Shown: positions 9,042 through 19,086, counted from the first letter of the stretch. The stretch is 64,000 nucleotides of DNA from Vibrio spartinae (GCF_024347135.1 NZ_AP024908.1:434001-498000); one strand, 5' to 3'. Numbers and translations are program-made. Notes: generated by a model not told the origin, from the sequence alone.

Positions 9042-10471
9042 TGTTTTCTTTATCTTCTATTTCAACCCGCTCACTCCGTTTTCAGCTTCTTGCTTACTCC
9101 GCAAGTGCTTTACTTTTTATCGGCTTGCTCTCCATGTTGGCGGTGAAGCGCTACGCCTATCAGACCGCGCAGTACACCTTTGATCGTCCTCTGGCAAATG
9201 CAGCATTACAAATTTTGGAAGATGTGCTGTTAGACGGTGATGAACTGAGTGTTGATTTACCGTTCTCTGCATTTAGCGGGCTGGCTGACTCACCGCGTGA
9301 TAAAGTTTTTTATCTCGTGACGACCAAACAGAAGGCATTTGTGACCGGCTATCAGGCGCTATTATCTGAAAAGACGGTGATCTCACAAATCGATGCTCAT
9401 CCGCTTCAACTGGAAGTCGCGCCCCATTTCTTTGATCTGGTGTTTAAACAGCAACATGTGCGTTTTGCACTGGTTGGCCGGGTGATTAACACCAGAAAAG
9501 GGCCGCATCAGGTGTATGTGTTGGTCGGACAAACAACAGAAGCGAGGACCGATTGGGAGCAGCAATTATTGAGTGTGGCGTCCAAGCTCATTTTTGGTGT
9601 GGTCTTTTGTACCATTATCGTCATTGTGATCTTAATCGCCCAAGTGATGAAGCCGCTGAAAAGTATTAACCGAAAAATATCGAAACGTTCAAATGTTGAC
9701 CTGACGCCGATAGACGTACAGGGGCCCGAAGAAGTGACGCATCTGGTTAAAACGATTAATAGTTTCATGTTCCAGTTGGATGAAACCTTAGTGAATCTGA
9801 AAAACTTTACCAGTGAGGCAGCGCATCAGTTAAAGACGCCTGTCGCAGGGATGCGGTCTCAAATTGAGCTGATGTTGAGTCGGGAAAGTTCGCCCCAGAC
9901 CGCCCAGTGGCTGATGCGGCTCTTAGAAGCTTGCGGCATTTTGGAGCGCACCATCGAACAACTGTTGAATCATGCCATGATTAAACACCGTTTTCGCAGT
10001 GTCGAACCGACCAATAACAATATCAATCAACTTGTCCAGTCCATCTGCCGAGAGCTTGCAATTAACGCATTGAAACGAAATATAGAGCTGAGTTATCAGC
10101 AACATGGTCAATACCAAATCAAAGGCGATGAATTTGCGTTAACGCAGATGCTATCCAACTTGATTGAGAATGCGATCAAATATTCTCCCGACAATAGTGT
10201 TGTCGAAGTTGAAGTGGCTCGTCGTGGCACAAAAGCGATTATTCTGATTCGAGACTTTGGGGTCGGAATTAAAGATGAAGACAAGCCGCATGTCTTTAAG
10301 AGATTCTACCGAACCTCAGGCAATCGCCACTCTGGGACTGGATTAGGCATGACTATCGCGGCCGATGTGGCGAGGACGTATCACGCTCGGTTAATTTTAC
10401 ATGATACGGTCCCTCAGGGGTTGACGGTCGAAATACAGTTCCCATACCGGAAATGGAAGGAGATTCAATGA
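9041..10471 (+). CDS. tctE: Sensor histidine kinase, TctE-like
   Basis: A 476-residue membrane kinase. TM1 (about residues 12-33) is followed by a periplasmic sensor region of about 145 residues, TM2 (about 181-202), a HAMP-like linker, a HisKA helix with phospho-acceptor H262 in AAHQLKTPVAGM, and an ATPase domain with N-box NLIENAIKYSP, DFGVGI and GTGLGMTIA. Topology matches TctE. It is coupled on both sides: TAATG with the regulator and ATGA with the binding protein. Confidence 0.88.
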   Translation: MFSLSSISTRSLRFQLLAYSASALLFIGLLSMLAVKRYAYQTAQYTFDRPLANAALQILEDVLLDGDELSVDLPFSAFSGLADSPRDKVFYLVTTKQKAFVTGYQALLSEKTVISQIDAHPLQLEVAPHFFDLVFKQQHVRFALVGRVINTRKGPHQVYVLVGQTTEARTDWEQQLLSVASKLIFGVVFCTIIVIVILIAQVMKPLKSINRKISKRSNVDLTPIDVQGPEEVTHLVKTINSFMFQLDETLVNLKNFTSEAAHQLKTPVAGMRSQIELMLSRESSPQTAQWLMRLLEACGILERTIEQLLNHAMIKHRFRSVEPTNNNINQLVQSICRELAINALKRNIELSYQQHGQYQIKGDEFALTQMLSNLIENAIKYSPDNSVVEVEVARRGTKAIILIRDFGVGIKDEDKPHVFKRFYRTSGNRHSGTGLGMTIAADVARTYHARLILHDTVPQGLTVEIQFPYRKWKEIQ

Positions 10472-11529
10472 CTATCCTGCGATTGTTCTGCTTTGCTGTA
10501 TTATTGGGTGTGAGCTTTTCGGGGGCGTTTGCCAGTGAAAATCAACCGCGGGTGATTCGGATCTTTGGCGCGGCTTATTTGTCAGAAATGAAACCCCTGT
10601 TGGATGACTTCTCTATGCGACACCCCGAAATCAAGATTCAGTACCGGTGGATGAGCAGTGACGATCTCGACCGTTATATCCGCGAGCGGAAGGCCCCTCA
10701 ACCGGATGTCACCATCAGTTCGGTGATGCATTTACAGCTTGGTCTGGTCAATGATGGTTATGCGCTTGAACATCAACGTGAAGCCTTGAACGGTAGATAT
10801 AACGACCTTGTTTTGCCCGCTTGGAGTCAGTGGCGGGATGAACTCTTCGGGTTTAGTTTTGAACCGGCTGTGATTGTATTCAACAATGCATTCTTAGCGG
10901 GTAAACCCGTTCCCACCAATCGAATTGAACTCCTGTCTTTTATCCGCCGTTATAGTGACGAGCTGATGGGAAAAATCGGATTGTACGATATTCGCCACGT
11001 GGGAATCGGATATTTATTCTGGTCTTTTGAACGACAACAAGCGCGTAATTACGGACAATTTCTGGAATTATTTAATTATCATAATGCCCGCACATTTAAT
11101 AGTTCACGAGAAATGCTCGCAGCGCTAAGCAAGGGCGAGATTGCGATGGCGTATAACATATTAGGCTCTTACGCGCGGAGCTGGCAAATGCTGAATAATA
11201 ACGTAACAATAACAACGATGTCCGATTATACACCGGTGATTATTCGCACAGCGCTCATCAACCGAACCACAAAAAATGCCCACGATGCAAAACTGTTTAT
11301 CGATTATTTACTGTCATCCTCAGGTCAATGGGTGATGGCCGAGCAAACCAACATGCCCCCCATCCGCTCTGATATTAATACGGTGAATTCTGCTTCCTAT
11401 ATGCGAGCACAATATGCAGAGCAACTGAAACCGTTACCCCTCGATGTCCGTTTATTGGTGTTTTCTGATAAAAGTAAACGTCAGATTGTGACCACGGAAT
11501 GGGAAAATGCCCTGAAAAATTATGACTGA
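10468..11529 (+). CDS. Periplasmic substrate-binding protein coupled to the sensor kinase
   Basis: About 353 residues with a clear signal peptide (hydrophobic core FCFAVLLGVSFSGAFA, cleavage near AFA-S). The rest resembles a type II extracellular solute-binding protein of the iron/thiamine-like class. No ABC permease or ATPase gene is nearby. The gene overlaps tctE by ATGA, so the protein may be a ligand-presenting accessory of the sensor rather than a transporter part (inference). I chose ATG 10468, preceded by AAGGAGA, over an upstream ATG at 10453. Confidence 0.7.
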   Translation: MTILRLFCFAVLLGVSFSGAFASENQPRVIRIFGAAYLSEMKPLLDDFSMRHPEIKIQYRWMSSDDLDRYIRERKAPQPDVTISSVMHLQLGLVNDGYALEHQREALNGRYNDLVLPAWSQWRDELFGFSFEPAVIVFNNAFLAGKPVPTNRIELLSFIRRYSDELMGKIGLYDIRHVGIGYLFWSFERQQARNYGQFLELFNYHNARTFNSSREMLAALSKGEIAMAYNILGSYARSWQMLNNNVTITTMSDYTPVIIRTALINRTTKNAHDAKLFIDYLLSSSGQWVMAEQTNMPPIRSDINTVNSASYMRAQYAEQLKPLPLDVRLLVFSDKSKRQIVTTEWENALKNYD

Positions 11530-11644
11530 TATAACGTGAACGCATTTTACCGAATGACGAGTCAGTGATTTGACAGGTTCATTTTGTAGCTTGATACCAC
11601 CGCTTTTGGGACTTGAAAGCGAACGTAATGGTAAGGAGCTCAAA

Positions 11645-12709
11645 ATGACACATTCCCGATTTATTCCTTGTATGCTGATTCGTGGTGGTACATCAAAAGG
11701 TGCCTATTTTCTGGCAAGTGATCTGCCCCAATCTCCTGAAGAAAGAGATCAGTTACTGATTCAGATTATGGGATCCGGTGACGCCCAGCAAATTAATGGC
11801 ATTGGCGGCGGAACAACGTTAACGAGTAAAGTCGGTATTATATCGCTGTCGCAGTCACCAGAGGCTGAGCTGGACTACTTTTTTGTCCAAGTCGGTGTCG
11901 AAGAAAAAATAGTCGATACCAAACCGTCTTGCGGCAATATCTTATCCGGTGTTATCGCATTCGCGGCAGAAAAAGGGTTAATTGAATTAACTGAAGGCTC
12001 GACAACCGTCCGCGTGCGAAATGTGAATACCAATACGATTATCGAAGTGACCGCTGAAACGCCTGATAAAGCACTAAAATTTGATGGTGACACCTCAATC
12101 GACGGTGTCCCCGGTTCTGGCTCTCCAGTGTTACTGAACTTTTTAAATGTCGGTGGCGCGAAAACCGGTAAACTGTTCCCCACCGGATCAACCAGAGAAA
12201 TGATCCATGGCATTGAAATCAGTTGTGTCGATGCCGCTGTCCCGATGGTCCATATCCCTGCTCAAGCTCTGGGTTTAGTGGGCAACGAATCCAAAGCAGC
12301 CATCGACAGTAACCCTGATTTGCTCAGTCAAATAGAATCGATTCGTCTCGTCGCCGGTGAGCGCATGGGGCTAGGGGATGTCCGGGGCAGTGTCATCCCC
12401 AAAGTCGCCATTGTTTCTCCGCCTCATGCGGGAGGCACCATCACTTCTCGTTACCTCGTGCCGCATAATTGCCATGCCAGCCACGCGGTTACCGGGGCAA
12501 TCTGTGTCGGCGCTGCAAGTTTGATTGAAGGCACGGTGACCCACCAGCAAGCCCAAATTTCCTCAGAACTCGTCAGCATCGAACATCCCAGCGGAAAAAT
12601 CGACGTGAAACTCACCTTGCTTGAAGGTGAATCTGAACCTGTGATTGCTCAAGCCGCGTTAGTCAGAACAGCAAGACCACTCTTTAAAGGAGAAGTCTAT
12701 ATCGCTTAG
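11645..12709 (+). CDS. PrpF-family isomerase (4-oxalomesaconate tautomerase-like)
   Basis: A 354-residue protein starting at ATG 11645 behind AAGGAGCT. Family marks are the N-terminal MLIRGGTSKGAYF, GSGDAQQINGIGGGTTLTSKV, the CGN motif in KPSCGNILSGV, and a second half with GVPGSGSPVLLNF. PrpF proteins isomerise double bonds of tricarboxylates: PrpF acts on 2-methylaconitate, and GalD/LigU on 4-oxalomesaconate. It lies between tctDE and tctC, so the imported substrate may be an aconitate- or oxalomesaconate-like acid. No other prp or gal genes are seen in the window. Confidence 0.82.
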   Translation: MTHSRFIPCMLIRGGTSKGAYFLASDLPQSPEERDQLLIQIMGSGDAQQINGIGGGTTLTSKVGIISLSQSPEAELDYFFVQVGVEEKIVDTKPSCGNILSGVIAFAAEKGLIELTEGSTTVRVRNVNTNTIIEVTAETPDKALKFDGDTSIDGVPGSGSPVLLNFLNVGGAKTGKLFPTGSTREMIHGIEISCVDAAVPMVHIPAQALGLVGNESKAAIDSNPDLLSQIESIRLVAGERMGLGDVRGSVIPKVAIVSPPHAGGTITSRYLVPHNCHASHAVTGAICVGAASLIEGTVTHQQAQISSELVSIEHPSGKIDVKLTLLEGESEPVIAQAALVRTARPLFKGEVYIA

Positions 12710-12874
12710 CCGATTCCGGCTGTCTCCGGCGCTTGGGCTTAATTGCGCGATCTATGTATCAATATTGTTAATAATATGTAGGTATGTCAGTTTGGTGACA
12801 GCTTGAATCTTTACGGTGAACCCATCGCTCTGCCGCGATAGAGATTAAATCATACTGTAAAAGGAGGAGGCGCT

Positions 12875-14026
12875 ATGCTGCTTAGCAATCATTTTAACAA
12901 AAACGTATTCCGTGTCAGCAGTCAGATAGTATCCACAGTGTTCATGACATTTTGTCTGACATCAGCAGGGAATGCACAGTCGGTCAGTAATTCACAATCG
13001 GTCAATAATGAACAATCGGTCAGTTTTGAAGATGAACGGATTGAAGTGACCGTGCCTTATAAAGAAGGTGGCGGTACAGATACCTGGGCTCGTTTCTTCG
13101 GCCCTTACTTTTCACAGTCGCTTCCCGGTAAGCCCGTGGTGGTGATCAGAAATATTCCCGGTGGTGGTTCCACCAAAGGAGCAAACCAATTTGCCCGACG
13201 CGCCAGTGATGATGGTTTAGATGTTCTGGCAAGCTCGGCATCGACGCACTATACATATCTGCTCAATGACCGTCGTGTCAGATACGACTACAACGATTGG
13301 AAACCGGTTCTCGCCACACCGACAGGGGGCGTCGTTTATATCTCCGCAGATGAAGGTATCAAGAATGTCGAGCAATTTGTAAACAATCTGGACAAGCTGC
13401 AATTCAAATATGCGAGTCAGGGCGCGACAACCATCGATCTGGTCCCGCTACTGGCCTTAGATTTAATCGGTGCCGATGTTCAGGCGGTATTTGGCATGAA
13501 AGGACGTGGTGCGGGCCGGCTGGCATTTGAAAGAGGCGAAGTAAATATCGATTCACAAACCAGTTCAGCTTATTTGAAAAAAGTAGTGCCGCTGGTTGAA
13601 GAAGGGAAAGCAATTCCGCTGTTCAGTTTCGGCGTCGTCGATGAACAAGGTCATCTGCAACGGGATCCCAACTTTCCGGATCTGCCTCACTTTGGTGAAG
13701 TGTATCAACTTGCGAAAGGGGATATCGATAGCTCACAAGGTTTTAAAGTCTGGCGTTCATTCTTTATCGCAGGATTTGTTGCCCAGAAAGTTTTCTTTTT
13801 ACCCAAGTCAACTCCGCAAGATGTTCAGGATGCATGGCGTGATGCAATGATTAAATTAGTCGCCAAACCCGACTTTCAAAAACGAGCCAAAGAGGTATTG
13901 GGTAATTATAAACAGCTGACAGGCACCGAAGCGGATCAAGCGGTCGATGCCATTCTTTCTTTAGATGAAAATAGTAAAAAATGGGTGGCGAAATGGTTGA
14001 AGGAAAAATACAACACCAGACTTTAA
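12875..14026 (+). CDS. tctC: Tripartite tricarboxylate transporter binding protein TctC-like
   Basis: A 383-residue periplasmic protein, longer than typical TctC. A signal peptide is followed by a low-complexity stretch in which QSV recurs three times (about residues 35-49). The TctC/Bug domain begins at VTVPYKEGGGTDTWAR, with the ligand-loop segment RNIPGGGSTKGANQFARR. A strong AAGGAGGAGG site precedes the ATG. TctC captures the carboxylate and delivers it to the TctAB permease encoded next. Confidence 0.85.
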   Translation: MLLSNHFNKNVFRVSSQIVSTVFMTFCLTSAGNAQSVSNSQSVNNEQSVSFEDERIEVTVPYKEGGGTDTWARFFGPYFSQSLPGKPVVVIRNIPGGGSTKGANQFARRASDDGLDVLASSASTHYTYLLNDRRVRYDYNDWKPVLATPTGGVVYISADEGIKNVEQFVNNLDKLQFKYASQGATTIDLVPLLALDLIGADVQAVFGMKGRGAGRLAFERGEVNIDSQTSSAYLKKVVPLVEEGKAIPLFSFGVVDEQGHLQRDPNFPDLPHFGEVYQLAKGDIDSSQGFKVWRSFFIAGFVAQKVFFLPKSTPQDVQDAWRDAMIKLVAKPDFQKRAKEVLGNYKQLTGTEADQAVDAILSLDENSKKWVAKWLKEKYNTRL

Positions 14027-14085
14027 TCCGTCTGACTTATCAATATTAATCATTCGTCGATCGATATTCGACAGAACTTTATCAA

Positions 14086-14142
14086 ATGAAGCATATAACG
14101 GCGCACTGTGGCTGTATTCAGTGTGTTGTTTATATGCTTCAT
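14086..14142 (+). promoter_or_regulatory. Long stem-loop between tctC and tctA
   Basis: ATGAAGCATATAA (14086-14098) pairs perfectly with TTATATGCTTCAT (14130-14142), and an inner CGCACTG/CAGTGTG pairing extends it. It sits between the binding-protein gene and the permease gene, where a processing or attenuation hairpin could keep tctC expression above the permease, or end the transcript. Confidence 0.6.
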
Positions 14143-14183
14143 TTTCCAACACTGATATTGCAATGTGACATTATAAGGATTCA

Positions 14184-16160
14184 ATGATGTTGAATGAATT
14201 GCTTACCGCTTTGCAGACGATTTTAACATTGCACCATCTTATTTATATGCTGAGTGGTGTATTGCTGGGTCTTGCAATTGGAATTTTCCCCGGACTGGGG
14301 GGGATTGCCGGTTTATCTTTATTACTACCATTCTTATATGGTATGGAGCCTGTCTCTGCGCTCGCGATGCTCATCGGTTTGGTTGCAGTCATCCCAACGT
14401 CTGACACCTTTACTTCCGTATTGATGGGGATTCCCGGATCGAGCGGTTCGCAAGCCACCGTACTGGATGGCTTCCCGATGGCTAAAAAAGGACATGCAGC
14501 GCGGGCGCTGTCTGCTGCTTTTACCGCCTCTCTATTCGGGGGACTATTCGGTGCCGTGGTTTTGACGGGTTTTGTGCTCATCGCACGCCCTGTGATTCTG
14601 GCTTTTGGATCAGGTGAACTCTTCATGCTCACCTTGCTTGGACTGACCATGGTTGGTTCACTGGCAGGGAAGAGCCTTGCCAAAGGGTTGTCTGCCTGTG
14701 GTTTGGGGATGCTGTTAGGTAGTGTCGGCAGTGCGCCTGCAACGGGTGAATATCGAATGACATTCGATAATTTCTATCTGATGGACGGCATCCCGTTGGT
14801 TGTGGTCGGGTTGGGAATTTTCGCTTTGCCGGAGATTATTGACCTCTTACGTCAGAACAAACCCATCGCCAATGCCAGCAAATTAGGGGCTGGGTGGTTT
14901 CAGGGCGTTAAAGACTTCTTCGCCAATAAATGGCTGGCACTGCGGTGCAGTGTGATCGGCTGTATTGTTGGGGCACTGCCCGGCTTAGGCGGTAGTGTGG
15001 TGGATTGGATCGCTTATGGTCACGCGGTACAAACCACGAAAGATAAGCCTGATTTTGGTCATGGTGACGTCAGAGGTGTGATTGCACCCGAGTCATCCAA
15101 CAATGCCAAAGAAGGCGGTGGACTGGTTCCGACACTGTTATTTGGCATTCCCGGTTCAGGCAGTATGGCCGTATTCCTCGGCGGCATGGTTCTGGTTGGT
15201 TTAGAACCGGGCCCGGCGATGGTCGGCAAAGATCTCGACATCACATATACCATTGTGTGGTCGCTTGCACTGGCAAATATCTTTGGTGCAGCCGCATGTA
15301 TGCTTATTTCACCTTGGGTCGCAAAATTAACGACGGTTCGTTACGCACTTTTAGCCCCCTTTATGGTGATGGTGATCTGCTTTGCAGCTTTCCAAGCAAC
15401 GCGTGATCTGGCTGATTTGGTCACCTTGCTCGGTATCGGTGTGCTTGGCGTACTGATGAAACGATTCGACTGGCCAAGACCTGCCTTTCTGATTGGCTTT
15501 GTGCTTTCTCCGGGCATGGAAACCTATTTATACCAAGCGATTCAATTTGATGGTATCGAGTTTTTGTTGCGTCCCGGTGTGATGATTATCGGCGCCATCA
15601 TTCTCTCTTCACTGGTATTCATGATTCGTCAAAACATGAAAAAGAATCACACCGTTGAAAAGGCAGCAAGAGCACCAACCCGCAAACCGCAAGTGTTATT
15701 CGCTATCCTCGTGAATATTGTTTTTGCATATGGCATTTATGACAGCAACCAGCACAGCTTTTTGGGCGGCATCTTTCCGACCGTCGTCGCGAGTGGGATG
15801 TGGTTTTTATCCGCCATTGTGATTGTACAGCTTCTGACTCGTCCGGAAGGATCACCGGTCTGCTATGACCACGAATATGTCCAAGGATACGCTTATGACA
15901 GTCATACCGCGTCAGTGATGCATTATATCTACTGGATAGCCGCATTGATCATCGGCAGCTACTTCGTCGGATACATTATTTCAATTACGCTATTTTTCTG
16001 TGCGTTTTTAATGAATAAAGCCGGGATGGGATTGTGGCGCGCATTCGCTGTAACCGTTGCGGCAGTAGGCTTTTTGATTGGTCTGACCCACATCATGATG
16101 CTTGATTTGCCAATCGGCTTGTTACAAGAAAACGTTTCACTACCGTGGCCGCTAGGTTAA
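14184..16160 (+). CDS. tctA: Fused TctA-TctB tricarboxylate permease
   Basis: A 658-residue membrane protein. Residues 1 to about 480 are TctA with its hallmark segments (LAIGIFPGLGGIAGLSLLLPF, GIPGSSGSQATVLDGFP and the second-half repeat VGALPGLGGSVVDW with LFGIPGSGSMAVFLGG). After a charged linker (KKNHTVEKAARAPTRK), residues about 500-658 have four hydrophobic segments matching TctB. No separate tctB gene exists, so this fusion supplies both permease subunits. The start is ATG 14184 behind AAGGA. Confidence 0.88.
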   Translation: MMLNELLTALQTILTLHHLIYMLSGVLLGLAIGIFPGLGGIAGLSLLLPFLYGMEPVSALAMLIGLVAVIPTSDTFTSVLMGIPGSSGSQATVLDGFPMAKKGHAARALSAAFTASLFGGLFGAVVLTGFVLIARPVILAFGSGELFMLTLLGLTMVGSLAGKSLAKGLSACGLGMLLGSVGSAPATGEYRMTFDNFYLMDGIPLVVVGLGIFALPEIIDLLRQNKPIANASKLGAGWFQGVKDFFANKWLALRCSVIGCIVGALPGLGGSVVDWIAYGHAVQTTKDKPDFGHGDVRGVIAPESSNNAKEGGGLVPTLLFGIPGSGSMAVFLGGMVLVGLEPGPAMVGKDLDITYTIVWSLALANIFGAAACMLISPWVAKLTTVRYALLAPFMVMVICFAAFQATRDLADLVTLLGIGVLGVLMKRFDWPRPAFLIGFVLSPGMETYLYQAIQFDGIEFLLRPGVMIIGAIILSSLVFMIRQNMKKNHTVEKAARAPTRKPQVLFAILVNIVFAYGIYDSNQHSFLGGIFPTVVASGMWFLSAIVIVQLLTRPEGSPVCYDHEYVQGYAYDSHTASVMHYIYWIAALIIGSYFVGYIISITLFFCAFLMNKAGMGLWRAFAVTVAAVGFLIGLTHIMMLDLPIGLLQENVSLPWPLG

Positions 16161-16172
16161 AAGGAGTACCGC

Positions 16173-17024
16173 ATGCCAATCAAATCTATCATTATGCCGT
16201 TTGCTTCTCAGGAACACGGTGAACAACGGTTAGAGGGCGCACTCAATGTTGCCAAATTCTTCAATGCTCATTTAGACGTGTTACATGCACAAGTTGGCGC
16301 AGAGAAATTCATGCCCAGCGAACAGCGTTTAGTCTCAAGGAAATTTTACGACCAGATCGATAAGTTGGTCCGTGATTATGTCCATGATGATATGACACAG
16401 GCCAAACAGAGCTTTGAACGTTTATGCCAACAACTGGGCATTCAGGACGAAATCATCGATTCGGATCAAGTCAGTGCAAAATGGCATGATATTTTCGGTT
16501 ATCGAGGCGAAATCGTTGCTGAGTGGGGGAAAGTCTCTGATGTGATCATTATTCCTCAATCTCTCAACGGACAAACCAGTGTGAGTTTTGAGACGGCGGT
16601 CAGTCATGGCGGTAAACCGATTTTAGTGATGCCCCGTGAGCAAACACACTTCGCGCCAGAGACGATCATGATAGCCTGGAACGGTGACAAACCGGGTGCA
16701 AACTCGGTCAATAGTGCATTGCATTTACTGCAAAGAGCGAAGCAGGTCGTTGTGGTTACCAGTGAAAAATACCTGTCGAAAAGACCGACTCAAGTTGATT
16801 TAGTCCGTTATCTGGCCCGACATAAAATCGAAGTTGATTGCATTACATTCGCGCATAAAAGCAGGAATACGGGGTCGCAACTGTTAGAAGTTGCCGCCGG
16901 GATCAATGCTGATGTGATTGTGTCCGGTGCTTTCGCCCACCAAAAACTGCATCAAAAAGTATTTGGTGGTGTGACTCAGAAGCTATTGATGCGTGCTGAT
17001 GTGCCTTTATGGATGATGAGCTAA
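16173..17024 (+). CDS. Universal stress protein (tandem UspA type)
   Basis: A 283-residue cytosolic protein with two Usp-like halves. The first starts IKSIIMPFASQEHGEQRLEGAL; the second starts TIMIAWNGDKPGANSVNSAL and ends in VIVSGAFAHQKLHQKVFGGVTQKLL, the usual ATP-loop position. It begins 12 bp after tctA behind AAAAGGAG, so it belongs to the uptake operon. Usp proteins often accompany carboxylate transporters, possibly as ATP-dependent modulators; the exact role is unknown. Confidence 0.8.
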   Translation: MPIKSIIMPFASQEHGEQRLEGALNVAKFFNAHLDVLHAQVGAEKFMPSEQRLVSRKFYDQIDKLVRDYVHDDMTQAKQSFERLCQQLGIQDEIIDSDQVSAKWHDIFGYRGEIVAEWGKVSDVIIIPQSLNGQTSVSFETAVSHGGKPILVMPREQTHFAPETIMIAWNGDKPGANSVNSALHLLQRAKQVVVVTSEKYLSKRPTQVDLVRYLARHKIEVDCITFAHKSRNTGSQLLEVAAGINADVIVSGAFAHQKLHQKVFGGVTQKLLMRADVPLWMMS

Positions 17025-17075
17025 TTACAACGATGTCAGCTTGACGACAGGTTCATCGATTATCTTAAAATACAT

Positions 17076-17165
17076 GGCTGGTTAGTCATTAATTCGTCCC
17101 CCCTAAGAAAACACAAGGTTATCAATCTCCTGCCTTGCTTAGCTAACCAGCCTTTTCTTTTTTAT
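17076..17165 (+). terminator. Terminator of the tct operon
   Basis: GGCTGGTTAG (17076-17085) pairs perfectly with CTAACCAGCC (17143-17152), immediately followed by TTTTCTTTTTT. The loop is long (57 nt), but stem and U-tract are typical. It marks the left border of the repeat island. Confidence 0.6.
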
Positions 17166-17189
17166 CATGATGTTTGGGTGCGGTTAAAC

Positions 17190-18420
17190 CGCGGTATCTT
17201 CATTCTCAATTCTTAATTTTCCCAGCCTTCGGCTCTCCAGATTTGACGCACAATTGAGTTTTTCGGTTTCAGGGATATTGGTGTTCTGTGCGCCAGTTCA
17301 TCTTTCAGAGATGAAAGACGAACCAGAAAATCTTTTTTTGTTTGACTGAGTCGAACGTTGTCCAGAACCGCCTTTTACGGGCGTCCTGCCCGGAAAAGCC
17401 TAACCATTCTTCCATGAATGGTTTTCTTGGTTTGGTGGTTGATTTGAATTGAGTGACACATAGCAAAAGCCAATTTGATCGATGAAATGAAAGGACGTAC
17501 CGATTAAATAAAATATACCCATAATGAATTGAATTTGATGGGAAAGTAGACTTAATAAATTATTCTGAATGAATTCAAATATCTAACATGTCCTCAATCC
17601 AAGGGGAAATTTCAAGGATGAAATTTAAGATTTTCATGAGCAGGAGCGAATAAAATCGTCCCGGCCAGTGTCCACGAACTAAACCGTTCTTTTGGGTACT
17701 TTTGGAACGCCAAAAGTATCTGGGGCGCGTGCATCAGATGCCGCAGAAATTAATAAACTCTTTGCGCACCAAATCACTACACCCCAATTTTCAACCTTCC
17801 CAGCCTCCGGCTCCAAATTTTGACGCACAATTGAGTTTTTCGGTTTCAGAGGCATCGGTGCTCTGTGCGCCAGTTACTCTTGCCAAGATGCAAGAGTAAC
17901 CAGAAAATCTTTTTTGTTTTGGCTAAGGCGCGCGTTGTCCAGAACCCGCTTTTACGGGCGTCCTGCCCGAAAAAGCCTAACCATTCTTCCATGAATGGTT
18001 TTCTTGGTTTGGTGGTTGATTTGAATTGAATGAAACATTTTAAGAGCCGACTTGAACGATGATCTCAGGGTAAAATTCAGGGATGAATTTTAAGCTATCC
18101 CTTAACAAAAAGGCTGAGCAGGAGCGAATAAAAGCGACCCTGATCACGCGCGCTGAAGTCAAACTCAAGGCACTTTTGGGGACTTTTGCTGCTGGGCAAA
18201 AGTCTCTGGGGCGCTTTCGGAGATGTGATTGAAATCGAGGAAAGTAATCGCGCACCAAACCGCTGTACCTCAACTTTCAATCTTTCCAGCCTCTGGCTCC
18301 AAATTTTGACGCACAATCAGCCTAACCATTCTTCCTTGAATGGTTTTCTTATTTCAGCGACTGATTTGAGTTGAGTGAAACATGACAGAAGCGAAAGCCA
18401 ACTTTATCGATGCACTCAGG
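17190..18420. repeat. Hairpin-repeat block 1 (left end of island)
   Basis: Mosaic of island repeat modules with no credible gene. In order: CAGCCTTCGGCT, a GACGCACA/TGTGCGCC arm pair, the TTCATCTTTC..GAAAGACGAA hairpin allele (17296-17323), a GGGCGTCCTGCCC hairpin and the CCATTC..GAATGG palindrome (GCCTAACC at 17398). A second round has the ACTTTTGGAACGCCAAAAGT allele (about 17698) and the TTACTCTTG..CAAGAGTAA allele, with palindromes at 17975 and 18320. Short frames here are conceptual translations of these repeats. Confidence 0.75.
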
Positions 18421-18571
18421 ATGAAATTTAAATCATTTAGACCTTCTTTTTTTGCCCCTAAAAAATAACCAATAAAAACAGTAAGATACAGAAGGGCAAT
18501 TTTAACAAGGTAAAAAAGGGTTTTTGTGGCTAACACCTTGCCAGTGCTTATTTTTTCGTGATATGTTCATT
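18421..18571 (+). promoter_or_regulatory. CRISPR leader of array 1
   Basis: A 151-bp AT-rich segment ending GTGATATGTTCATT directly at the first repeat. The same segment, nearly unchanged, stands before the other arrays, which identifies it as the leader carrying the array promoter and integration signals. Confidence 0.8.
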
Positions 18572-18959
18572 GTTCACTGCCGCATAGGCAGCTTAGAAAG
18601 AGACGCGGTCGAGTGCCGAACTAACGATCCGGTTCACTGCCGCATAGGCAGCTTAGAAAAACAGTATTTGCAATCACAGAGGATTAATCATGTTCACTGC
18701 CGCATAGGCAGCTTAGAAAAATCTGACGGAAATCCTCTGTCAGGATCAATGGTTCACTGCCGCATAGGCAGCTTAGAAATTTTCGAGAATGCCTGACAGC
18801 GACTTATTCAAGTTCACTGCCGCATAGGCAGCTTAGAAACGGCGCGGCGTCCGGTCGTCGTATACCGGTCGGTTCACTGCCGCATAGGCAGCTTAGAAAC
18901 GTAAGGAACGGTTATGACGAAAGAGCATACCGTTCACAGCCGCATAGTGGGTAAGCAGA
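18572..18959 (+). CRISPR. CRISPR array 1 (I-F repeat, 6 spacers)
   Basis: Six perfect 28-bp repeats (GTTCACTGCCGC..CTTAGAAA) at a 60-bp period from 18572, with 32-nt spacers. The hairpin CTGCCGCATAGGCAG fits Csy4 processing. A seventh, degenerate repeat at 18932 (GTTCACAGCCGCATAGTGGG) ends the array and forms the 5' edge of the NTase-HEPN cassette. The last spacer (18900-18931) recurs exactly as the last spacer of array 10. Confidence 0.95.
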
Positions 18960-19086
18960 ACTATTGCTTTGAATTGAATCGCATTTTTCCCAGTAATATG
19001 CGTAACGTGAGGGTTGATGGTGTTCTTTGTCAGCCCCTTCTTTTATGCTAACCTCATTCATCCACAACCAGCCCCATGCCACGATT

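Noticed and set aside
11875..12213. 112-codon minus-strand frame inside the PrpF gene
   Set aside because: Shadow of a well-supported gene on the other strand.
19001..19012. Target of the array 1 terminal spacer in the NTase-HEPN upstream region
   Set aside because: Only six seed positions agree and no CC PAM precedes; kept only as a weak hint in the CreTA-like finding, not as a site.
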